DNA of 5,666 nucleotides from an uncultured Lachnospiraceae bacterium (GTDB lineage: Bacteria; Bacillota_A; Clostridia; Lachnospirales; Lachnospiraceae), in contig CAMOGO010000094.1 of the NCBI GenBank assembly GCA_946614075.1, positions 1 through 5,666 on the forward strand. The letters are read 5' to 3'. Of this stretch, positions 1 to 5,603 are shown in pieces. Under the pieces are notes generated by a model. The model did no database searches, was not told the origin of the DNA, and saw only the letters and a program-made list of their open reading frames with translations. A program made the position numbers and the translations under genes. Position 1 is the stretch's first letter, and every line of letters begins with the position of its first letter.

Positions 1-58
1 GTCGGTCAAATCGCATTGCCCGTCACTCGTAGCGCTGCCGAATCGCGTGATCCCGCAG

Positions 59-88
59 TTGACAAAACCGCAGCAAGCCCGCTATAAT
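59..88 (+). promoter_or_regulatory. Sigma-70-type promoter of the tRNA-Ser gene
   Basis: A perfect -35 box TTGACA (59-64) and a perfect -10 box TATAAT (83-88) are separated by 18 bp. Transcription would start around 94-96, only a few bases before the mature tRNA 5' end at 100, so the 5' leader is very short. A near-consensus promoter of this kind is usual for stable RNA genes. Confidence 0.9.
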
Positions 89-99
89 ATACAGGCTAT

Positions 100-185
100 G
101 GAGATGTGTCCGAGTGGCTTAAGGAGCTGGTCTTGAAAACCAGTGAGCCTGCAAGGGCCCGTGGGTTCGAATCCTACCATCTCCG
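100..185 (+). tRNA. tRNA-Ser (anticodon UGA)
   Basis: The sequence folds as a class II tRNA. The acceptor strand GGAGATG (100-106) pairs with CATCTCC (178-184), and G185 is the discriminator base, as expected for serine tRNAs. The anticodon stem CTGGT/ACCAG (127-131 / 139-143) encloses a 7-nt loop with anticodon TGA at 134-136, which reads UCA and, by wobble, other UCN codons. A long GC-rich variable arm (about 144-160) is the serine hallmark. The T arm is GTGGG-TTCGAAT-CCTAC (161-177). CCA is not encoded (the next bases are CTT), so it must be added after transcription. The gene is a single-tRNA unit with its own promoter and terminator. Confidence 0.96.
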
Positions 186-194
186 CTTAAAAGG

Positions 195-234
195 AAAAGG
201 GACTGTGAAAACAATTTCACGAGTCCCTTTTTTT
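195..234 (+). terminator. Intrinsic terminator of the tRNA-Ser unit
   Basis: A long hairpin pairs AAAAGGGACT (195-204) and GTGAAA (205-210) with TTTCAC (215-220) and AGTCCCTTTT (222-231). The loop is ACAA and G221 is a single bulge. It is followed by a run of T residues up to 234. This is a strong rightward Rho-independent terminator. It should shield the DNA to its right from tRNA transcription. Confidence 0.93.
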
Positions 235-268
235 CGGTCGCTGTTTGCTTTATTGTAGCCTCTTTCCC

Positions 269-283
269 CAGTCCCTAGGACTG
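269..283. repeat. Extra inverted half-site at the left edge of the array
   Basis: CAGTCC (269-274), CTA (275-277) and GGACTG (278-283) form a 6-3-6 near-palindrome. The first array repeat is therefore preceded directly by an opposite copy of most of its own sequence. The other five units do not have this, although unit 5 shares the smaller palindrome CCTAGG (541-546). It may mark the array boundary, or be a compact pair of half-sites. Only the symmetry is certain. Confidence 0.6.
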
Positions 284-641
284 AAGTGCTTCAGACAGAC
301 TATCGAGTCCTACTGATAAATACTGAATACAACACATCGTAGGACTGCAGCCTTCTATAAAGAAAGATCAGTCCTACGACTTTAAAGGTCAGGCATTGAC
401 AATAGGACTGAAAACTTTATTCTTGAATTTCTCGTCCTAGTCATTCGGGTATCGCTGCCGATCCATGCAATACATAATAGGACTGCAATTATCATAAACT
501 ACGCCTTCGTCCTAGAGGGAGCATTTTGTCATACAGTGGCCTAGGACTGGGTAACCTCAAAAACAAGCTGTCGTCCTACGGCAGTCATTTTCCGTCCAAT
601 CAAGTAGGACCGTCGAAAACAAATAAAGCTATCCCGTCCTA
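269..641. repeat. Array of six evenly spaced inverted-repeat units (TAGGAC-N25-GTCCTA)
   Basis: Six units each consist of a left repeat TAGGACTG and a right repeat GTCCTA. Left repeats start at 276, 340, 403, 478, 542 and 605 (the last reads TAGGACCG). Right repeats start at 307, 371, 434, 509, 573 and 636. The gap between TAGGAC and GTCCTA is exactly 25 nt in all six. Unit-to-unit distances are 64, 63, 75, 64 and 63 bp. Sequences inside and between units are not alike. The left repeat is conserved over 8 nt. The right is conserved over 6 nt and preceded by C in four of six units, so the array has a polarity. Only unit 2 extends the pairing, to 11 bp (337-347 with 369-379). There is no plausible gene in 235-660, and the DNA is AT-richer than the flanking genes. 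I do not recognise the element. It could be a protein-binding array or an RNA array. I am sure of the repeats and not of the function. Confidence 0.93.
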
Positions 642-659
642 ACCTCCGCCCCCACATGA

Positions 660-700
660 AAAGACCCGCGGAAAAATGATGTTCATTTTTCCGCGGGACC
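660..700 (-). terminator. Intrinsic terminator of the AraC-family gene
   Basis: A perfect 15-bp stem, CCCGCGGAAAAATGA (665-679) with its complement at 683-697, closes a 3-nt loop. Read leftward, it begins 4 nt after the stop codon of the regulator and is followed by TCTTTTC on the minus strand. It therefore works as the regulator's terminator. Read rightward, the T residues after the stem are scattered, so termination in that direction should be weaker. It lies 23 bp from the last array repeat. Confidence 0.88.
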
Positions 701-1417
701 TTACTTTTGATACGTTTTAGGACTGACTCCGAAAAACTGTTTGAACCGCTTCGAAAAATGTGCTGCGTCCGAAAACCCGAGCACAGCCGCAACGGAAGTC
801 ACCGAATAACCCGGAAGCAGAAGCAGTTTTTTTGCTTCCCTCATTTTCAGTTCCATCAGGTAGAAGGACGGGCTGACGCCCATCTCCTGTTTGAAACGAG
901 AAGCAAAATAGTGCGGCTCAAGCCCGACAAACGCGGCCGTATCCGCCACTCGGCACCGGCTGTAGAGACGCTGCTGCATATAGCGAAGCGCTGCGTCCAC
1001 CATGTGGCTGTGGCCGGTGTGAACCGAGCGGTGGATCAGATCATTGTAATGAAGCGTGATCTGGATCATCAGCTGGATCAATTCCTCTTCCTTCGAGAGC
1101 GTTTCCAGATAATTGATATAATAATCACTCAGTGCATAGGAGAACTCCGGATCCAATCCTGCTTGAATCGCCGCACGGGATACCAGGGTAATGAAAGCAA
1201 TGATTCCGTTTTTCACAGAACGGACTTTCGTCGGTCCCAGCAGCTCCTCGTACATCTCCAAAGAAGGCGCTAGCATCTCCGGCACCAGATACTGTTTCAG
1301 TTTATCCGGTTCGAGACTCAGCAAGCTGTACGCTCTGGTTTCGTTATCATAAAAATGGTGCTGGAGCCCGCTTTCCAGGCTAAGACGTACCTGACGCTCG
1401 ATTTCAGCTGTCGTCAT
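701..1417 (-). CDS. AraC-family transcriptional regulator
   Basis: This 238-residue protein is a DNA-binding transcription factor. The C-terminal 100 residues hold the two helix-turn-helix motifs of the AraC/XylS family: HTH1 at about 156-180 (V-A-D-T-A-A-F-V-G-L ... FASRFKQEMG) and HTH2 at about 205-233 (S-V-T-S-V-A-A-V-L-G-F-S-D ... FSKRFKQFFGVSP), closing with the usual GVSPxxY motif. Residues 1-135 are mostly helical and show no cupin-like sugar pocket. The stretch around 75-105 (TLVSRAAIQAGL ... YALSDYYINYLE) resembles the N-terminal region of AraC proteins annotated as regulators of YSIRK-type surface antigens; I recall this from memory and it is uncertain. The ATG at 1417 is preceded by GAAGGAGA at suitable spacing, which supports this start. 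The gene is divergent from the beta-mannosidase/symporter operon, so it is the likely activator of that operon. The effector is unknown. Confidence 0.93.
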   Translation of the reverse strand: MTTAEIERQVRLSLESGLQHHFYDNETRAYSLLSLEPDKLKQYLVPEMLAPSLEMYEELLGPTKVRSVKNGIIAFITLVSRAAIQAGLDPEFSYALSDYYINYLETLSKEEELIQLMIQITLHYNDLIHRSVHTGHSHMVDAALRYMQQRLYSRCRVADTAAFVGLEPHYFASRFKQEMGVSPSFYLMELKMREAKKLLLLPGYSVTSVAAVLGFSDAAHFSKRFKQFFGVSPKTYQK

Positions 1418-1440
1418 CCTTGTCTCCTTCTGATTTTCCG

Positions 1441-1481
1441 ATTTGTATTACATTTATACAAGATTACATACGTTTGTACAT
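1441..1481. promoter_or_regulatory. Candidate AraC-type operator in the divergent control region
   Basis: Several short repeats crowd this AT-rich stretch. TTGTAT (1443-1448) and ATACAA (1456-1461) form a 6-7-6 inverted repeat. ATTACAT occurs directly repeated at 1447-1453 and 1463-1469, a 16-bp step. A further TTTGTACA lies at 1473-1480. AraC-family proteins commonly bind direct repeats about two helical turns apart near the promoters they control, and this is the only shared region between the regulator and the operon. The repeats are visible; assigning them to this regulator is inference. Confidence 0.5.
1453..1480 (-). promoter_or_regulatory. Probable promoter of the AraC-family gene
   Basis: On the minus strand, TGTACA (1480-1475, four of six matches to TTGACA) is followed after 16 bp by TATAAA (1458-1453), a good -10 box. 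Transcription would start near 1446 and give a leader of about 30 nt before the ATG at 1417. Both boxes overlap the repeats at 1441-1481, so autoregulation is plausible. Confidence 0.5.
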
Positions 1482-1498
1482 GATGATATCACAGTTTA

Positions 1499-1507
1499 TG
1501 CTATAGT
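1499..1507 (+). promoter_or_regulatory. Probable extended -10 promoter of the beta-mannosidase operon
   Basis: TGCTATAGT (1499-1507) is an extended -10 element (TG-n-TATAGT). At the matching distance upstream there is no convincing -35 box, only weak matches around 1478-1485. A poor -35 fits a promoter that depends on an activator bound just upstream, such as the divergent AraC protein. The leader to the ATG at 1562 would be about 48 nt. Confidence 0.5.
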
Positions 1508-1561
1508 AAAACCAGTTTTTTATTCATAGTATCCTTTTTGACTCAGCGGAAAGGAGTCAGC

Positions 1562-4111
1562 ATGAAAAAGATCCTTTCTCTCTCCGGCGCTTGGCAGATG
1601 CGCATCGATCATGGAGAGGATATCCCCTCTCACCTGCCCGGATCCAACTACCTCGCCTTGATGGAAAACGGGATGGATGATCCGTTTTTCGGGACCAACG
1701 AAACCGTGGCGATGGAAAAAGGTCACCACGACCATACGTTTTCCCGCACCTTTTCTCTGACGGAGGATGATCTCTCGGCTTCTCATCTCGATTTCGTCGG
1801 CGATGGGATCGATACGGTCTGCGATGTTGTGATCAACGGCGAAAAGGCCGGATCCACCGAGAACATCAACCGTCTCTGGCGCTTCGACATCAAACCGTAT
1901 GTCCAGCCGGGCGAAAACCGCATCGAGCTCAGGATCAAGGATCCTTATGCCTACATGCTTAAAGAGCAGGAAGGCGATCCGCACCTTTTCAAGCCCGGCA
2001 AGGAAAAATCCTTCATTCGAAAAACGCCCTGCCATTTCGGATGGGACTGGGGTCCGAAGCTCACCCCTTCGGGAGTGACGCGTCGGATCGACCTGGAAGC
2101 GTATGACTGCCGAATCGAAGAAACACAGATCCGGCAAGTCCATAAGGACGGAGACGTCAGCCTGAAGCTGCGGCTGAAACCGGACCGAATGGACGAGAGC
2201 CTTGAGGCTTCTGTGCGCCTGACCGCTCCCTCCGGGAAGGTCCAGGAACTTTCACTCGATCGCACCGGGGATGCCTTCGAGGGTACGCTGGCTGTGGAAG
2301 ATCCTCAGCTCTGGTGGGTCGCCGGGCTTGGTGAGCAGCCGCTCTACGGCATCGACTTTTGCCTCACGGCAGGAGGTGAGACGGCGGATACCGAGCACAA
2401 GCAGATCGGCCTACGGACACTCACCCTCGATACTTCGAAGGACAAATTTGGCGAGCAATTCCGATTCGTGGTTAACGGGGTGCCGATCTTTGCCAAGGGT
2501 GCGGACTGGATTCCCTCGGATTCGTTCATCACCCGCTTTACAAGGGATGACATGGAGTTCTACATCCGATCTGCCCGGGATGCCGGCATGAACATGCTGC
2601 GTGTCTGGGGAGGCGGTATGTACGAGTCGGACGATTTCTATGACATGTGCGACCGCTGCGGCATCCTTGTCTGGCAGGACTTCATTTTCGCCTGCGCGCT
2701 CTATCCGTTCTATCGTGAAAGCTTTCTGAATAACGTACGGGAGGAAGTCAAGGACAATGTCCGCCGGCTTCGCCACCGCGCCAGTCTCGCGCTTTGGTGC
2801 GGCAACAATGAGATCGATGCCCTTTACCCGGTTTGCTTTGATAAAGAACTGCTGAAGTCCAATAAGGAGTTTTTCTACGATACGCTGAAAGACTGGGTCT
2901 CGGAGCTGGACGGCGTGACGCCCTACTGGCCGGGCTCCCCCTCCTCCGGGCATTTTGACAAAGGCATCCAGAATTTCCGCAAAGGCAAGGTCAGCGGTGA
3001 CTCGCATCTTTGGAACATCTGGCACGGCATGCTTCCGATCGAAGCGTACCGCAATTACCCCACCCGCTTCTGCAGTGAGTTCGGGCTCGAGTCCATGCCG
3101 GCGATGAAAACGATCCGCCGGATCAATCCGAGTCCTGAGCCGGACCTGTTTGACGAGGTGATGCAGCTCCACCAGAAGAGCGAGGGCGGCAACGCCAAGA
3201 TCATGTACTATCTGCTTCAGAAATACCGCAGGCCAAAGAAGTTTGAAGACTTTGTCTATCTGTCGCAGATCGTGCAGGCTGATGCCATGCGTTTCGCGAC
3301 CGAGTGCTGGAAGCGCCGCATCGGGATGCAAAACGGTGCGCTCCTCTGGCAGCTCAACGACTGCTGGCCGGTGGCCTCCTGGTCGATCATCGATTATCAC
3401 CGTCAGTTTAAGGCGACCATGTACCATGCCCGGCATTTCAACAAGCTTCTGATGATCTCCAATGATTATTATAAGGATCGCGCGGAGCTTTACGTGATCA
3501 ACGAATACCCGAACCCCTTTGACGGTGAGCTGCGCTGGGAATTCAAAACGTTCACCGGAGAGACGCTCCGATCGGGCTCGGAAGCGGTATCGCTTGAACA
3601 GATCGCGAGCAAGAAGGTCTGCACCTTGCCTTACAAAGGGCTGCCCGTCTCTGACGTCTACCTGAAAACAACGCTTTGGTCCGGTGATCAACAGCTCGAT
3701 GAAAAACTGTATCTGCCGGTTCCCGATAAGAACGCTTCTCTCCCCAAGGCAAAGATCCAGCGCTCCTTGAGGATCGAGGGCGGTCAAGTGTTCGTAACCC
3801 TGCGCTCCGACACTTTCGCCCGCCGGGTCTATGTGGATTCGGACCGGCTTTGGGAGAACTGGAGCGATAACTATTTTGACCTCGAGCCCGGGCGCGACGT
3901 GACGATTTCCGCGAGCATCTCGGATCCGGACGAGGAAGCATTGGCTTCTTCGCTCACGGTCAAGTCGCTGACGGATGTCGAGCCCCTCGGCACGCTCGAG
4001 GACGATCGTAAATACCTAAAGAAAATGTGGAAAAGGGACAATGTCGGGGCCTCCTACTATGCTTACAAGCTGGTGATGGCCATTCTCTGGTTCAAGTCGA
4101 TAGGAGATTAA
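1562..4111 (+). CDS. Beta-mannosidase, glycoside hydrolase family 2
   Basis: This 849-residue enzyme should hydrolyse terminal, non-reducing beta-D-mannose residues (EC 3.2.1.25) from beta-mannosides such as manno-oligosaccharides or the Man-beta-1,4-GlcNAc core of N-glycans. It has the GH2 layout: an N-terminal jelly-roll domain (about 1-190) with the mannosidase signature GWDWGP at 160-165, an immunoglobulin-like domain (about 190-290), a TIM barrel (about 290-640) and beta-rich C-terminal domains. Barrel motifs include RVWGGG at 347-352, DFIFACALYP at 373-382, the acid/base motif WCGNNE with Glu417, the nucleophile in FCSEFG at Glu506, and WQLNDCWP at 596-603. All key residues are intact and the length is typical of the family. 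There is no signal peptide, so the enzyme is cytoplasmic. The ATG at 1562 has AAGGAG (1551-1556) at 5-nt spacing; an in-frame TTG at 1538 is upstream of that site and unlikely. The symporter gene follows after 4 nt. Confidence 0.96.
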   Translation: MKKILSLSGAWQMRIDHGEDIPSHLPGSNYLALMENGMDDPFFGTNETVAMEKGHHDHTFSRTFSLTEDDLSASHLDFVGDGIDTVCDVVINGEKAGSTENINRLWRFDIKPYVQPGENRIELRIKDPYAYMLKEQEGDPHLFKPGKEKSFIRKTPCHFGWDWGPKLTPSGVTRRIDLEAYDCRIEETQIRQVHKDGDVSLKLRLKPDRMDESLEASVRLTAPSGKVQELSLDRTGDAFEGTLAVEDPQLWWVAGLGEQPLYGIDFCLTAGGETADTEHKQIGLRTLTLDTSKDKFGEQFRFVVNGVPIFAKGADWIPSDSFITRFTRDDMEFYIRSARDAGMNMLRVWGGGMYESDDFYDMCDRCGILVWQDFIFACALYPFYRESFLNNVREEVKDNVRRLRHRASLALWCGNNEIDALYPVCFDKELLKSNKEFFYDTLKDWVSELDGVTPYWPGSPSSGHFDKGIQNFRKGKVSGDSHLWNIWHGMLPIEAYRNYPTRFCSEFGLESMPAMKTIRRINPSPEPDLFDEVMQLHQKSEGGNAKIMYYLLQKYRRPKKFEDFVYLSQIVQADAMRFATECWKRRIGMQNGALLWQLNDCWPVASWSIIDYHRQFKATMYHARHFNKLLMISNDYYKDRAELYVINEYPNPFDGELRWEFKTFTGETLRSGSEAVSLEQIASKKVCTLPYKGLPVSDVYLKTTLWSGDQQLDEKLYLPVPDKNASLPKAKIQRSLRIEGGQVFVTLRSDTFARRVYVDSDRLWENWSDNYFDLEPGRDVTISASISDPDEEALASSLTVKSLTDVEPLGTLEDDRKYLKKMWKRDNVGASYYAYKLVMAILWFKSIGD

Positions 4112-4115
4112 CACC

Positions 4116-5501
4116 ATGAAAAAACATGCGGATTATCAGACAAAGCCTTTTGAGCGCTTTTCCTATCAGTTCTATTTTGTCGGTCAGCTCATCTCCTACG
4201 GCATCATGACAAGCTTTCTCACGCTTTTCATGACCGAGTCCGGAATTCCGGCCCTTGTTGTCTCCGCGGTCCTGATCGTAGCGAAGGTGTGGGACGCGGT
4301 CAACGATCCGCTTTTCGGCGTCGTAGTTGACAAATCACACCTGAAAGGCGGCAAATACCTGCCCTGGGTGAGGCTCTCGACCGTACTCATTGCCGTCACG
4401 ACCGTGCTGGCCTTCGCGATGCCGCAAACGCTCGGCGTCCCAGCGAAAACGGCGTGGATCCTTCTGGCCTATTTGCTGTGGGATCTTGCCTACACGATGT
4501 GCGATGTCCCGATCTTTGCTCTTGCAACCGTCATGACCGATAACCTGCAGGAGCGCGACAGCATGTATGTCCTCAAGGGCTTTTTCACCTACGTCGGCGG
4601 GATCGTCGTCCTTGTTGCGCTGCCATTGATGTATCCGAAGATCGGCTGGGGCGTCTCGGTGTTCATTCTCTCCGCTCTTGCCATGGCCTTCATGCTTCCG
4701 ATCGGCCTTGTCGCGAAGGAGCGGCACCGTCCGGTACAAGAAAAAGAGCCAAGCATCAAGGAGCTCTTCTCCTATCTGCTTGGCAACAAGCCGCTTCTCA
4801 TTTTTAACGGTGCAACGATCATTGCCTGCCTTACGGCGACCGGCGGAACCGTCACGAATTATGTGGCGATCTACTGCCTCGGCGGCGAACAATGGATCTC
4901 CTACCTCACGCTTCTGATGGTGGTTCCGATGCTCGTGAGCATCCTCATCGTCCAGTTCCTCATCAAAAAGGTCGACAAGTTTGTCATCTACGTCGGAGCC
5001 AACGCCCTTGGCATGCTCTGCGGCATTGCGATGTATTTCATCGGTTTTCAGAACGTCACGGCGGTCTGCATCATGATCGTGATCAAGACGCTGCTGACAA
5101 GCGGTGCGGGTGTCACCGGCATCATGTTCACCGCGGACTGCGCGGAGTACGGTCACTTTAAAACCGGAACCCGTGCACAGGGCATGGCTTTCTCGGTGCA
5201 GACATTTACCGCAAAGGTCACTGGCGCACTTTCCGGCTCAATCGGCATGCTGATGCTTGGCCTTGTCGGCTTTGTGGAAGGCAGCGGCGCGGTGCAGACA
5301 CCGGAAACCATCCGCTGGATCTGGCTGATGTGGACCTTGATCCCGCTCATCTCGATGGCAGCTGCGCTGCTCCTGATTGGATTTGGCTACCGCCTTCCCA
5401 CGGAAGACGCCAAGCTCATGGCCAAGTGCAACGCCGGAGAGATCAGTCGCGAGGAAGCCCTTGCCGGGTTCCGATACAAAGGCTACGGCTTCAAAAAATG
5501 A
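4116..5501 (+). CDS. GPH-family (MelB-like) sugar:cation symporter
   Basis: This 461-residue membrane protein belongs to the glycoside-pentoside-hexuronide:cation symporter family of the major facilitator superfamily and should take up a glycoside with Na+ or H+. About twelve hydrophobic segments are visible, with a charged central loop near 198-225. Helix 2 carries KVWDAVNDPLFG, with Asp60 and Asp64 matching the cation-site aspartates of MelB (Asp55 and Asp59 in the Salmonella protein). Asp130 in YTMCDVP matches MelB Asp124 in the sugar site, and Lys367 probably matches the conserved helix-11 lysine. The motif ADCAEYGHFKTGTRAQG (340-356) is also typical of the family. AGGAG (4102-4106), inside the end of the beta-mannosidase gene, serves the ATG at 4116, so the two genes form one operon. 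The pairing suggests beta-mannoside import, but substrate cannot be read from sequence here. No clear rightward terminator follows. Confidence 0.94.
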   Translation: MKKHADYQTKPFERFSYQFYFVGQLISYGIMTSFLTLFMTESGIPALVVSAVLIVAKVWDAVNDPLFGVVVDKSHLKGGKYLPWVRLSTVLIAVTTVLAFAMPQTLGVPAKTAWILLAYLLWDLAYTMCDVPIFALATVMTDNLQERDSMYVLKGFFTYVGGIVVLVALPLMYPKIGWGVSVFILSALAMAFMLPIGLVAKERHRPVQEKEPSIKELFSYLLGNKPLLIFNGATIIACLTATGGTVTNYVAIYCLGGEQWISYLTLLMVVPMLVSILIVQFLIKKVDKFVIYVGANALGMLCGIAMYFIGFQNVTAVCIMIVIKTLLTSGAGVTGIMFTADCAEYGHFKTGTRAQGMAFSVQTFTAKVTGALSGSIGMLMLGLVGFVEGSGAVQTPETIRWIWLMWTLIPLISMAAALLLIGFGYRLPTEDAKLMAKCNAGEISREEALAGFRYKGYGFKK

Positions 5502-5503
5502 CG

Positions 5504-5532
5504 ATGAAAACAGTAGATTTCCGTGGTATACT
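5504..5532 (+). promoter_or_regulatory. Probable promoter of the downstream gene
   Basis: TGGTATACT (5524-5532) is an extended -10 element. ATGAAA (5504-5509, four of six matches to TTGACA) lies 17 bp upstream of its hexamer. It begins just after the symporter stop codon. Transcription would start near 5539, giving a leader of about 65 nt before the ATG at 5604. The next gene is therefore probably a separate transcription unit, although readthrough from the operon is possible. Confidence 0.55.
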
Positions 5533-5550
5533 TTTTTAAAAAAAGTGAAT

Positions 5551-5577
5551 CCGCGCAGGCTTCTCTTCGCTGCGCGG
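5551..5577. other. GC-rich stem-loop in the leader of the downstream gene
   Basis: CCGCGCAG (5551-5558) pairs perfectly with CTGCGCGG (5570-5577) around an 11-nt loop. On the plus strand no T run follows, so it is not a normal rightward terminator. On the minus strand it is followed by a T7 run a few bases later, so it could stop leftward transcription. It lies between the probable promoter and the ribosome binding site, where it could also stabilise the mRNA 5' end. An AT-only palindrome, T6A7, precedes it at 5532-5544. Confidence 0.6.
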
Positions 5578-5603
5578 GTCATATCGCAAAGGGGCGATCC
5601 ATC

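Noticed and set aside
160..185. tRNA 3' end as an attachment site of an integrated element
   Set aside because: No second copy of the tRNA 3' end and no integrase gene are visible in the window.
453..461. CGCTGCCGA shared by the outer segment after unit 3 and positions 33-41 near the window start
   Set aside because: The match is only 9 nt (about 12 of 15 with mismatches allowed). No other segment has such a partner, so chance is enough.
276..641. Classical CRISPR array
   Set aside because: The conserved parts are only 6-8 nt, alternate in orientation and have no CRISPR-length direct repeat. No cas gene is in the window.
276..641. Integron attC sites or an integron cassette array
   Set aside because: The repeats do not fit the GTTRRRY/RYYYAAC core sites, and there is no cassette gene between units.
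541..792. Small leftward open frame across the array end and the AraC terminator
   Set aside because: It covers array repeats, the terminator hairpin and the 3' end of the AraC gene in another frame. It has low-complexity composition typical of chance frames and no good ribosome binding site.
1538..1561. TTG start for the beta-mannosidase, 8 codons upstream
   Set aside because: The AAGGAG site at 1551-1556 lies after this TTG and is ideally placed for the ATG at 1562. MKKILSLSGAW is also the expected family N-terminus.
2411..3787. Long leftward open frame (458 codons) opposite the beta-mannosidase gene
   Set aside because: The plus strand here encodes intact GH2 catalytic motifs. The antisense frame has no recognisable domain and is a by-product of GC-rich codon use.
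4335..5156. Leftward open frame (273 codons) opposite the symporter gene
   Set aside because: Its rich Asp/His/Arg composition is what antisense of a hydrophobic membrane protein gives. The symporter on the plus strand is complete.
5530..5546. ACTTTTTTAAAAAAAGT as a terminator of the symporter operon
   Set aside because: The stem is almost all A-T, has no loop space and no following T run. It overlaps a likely -10 region.
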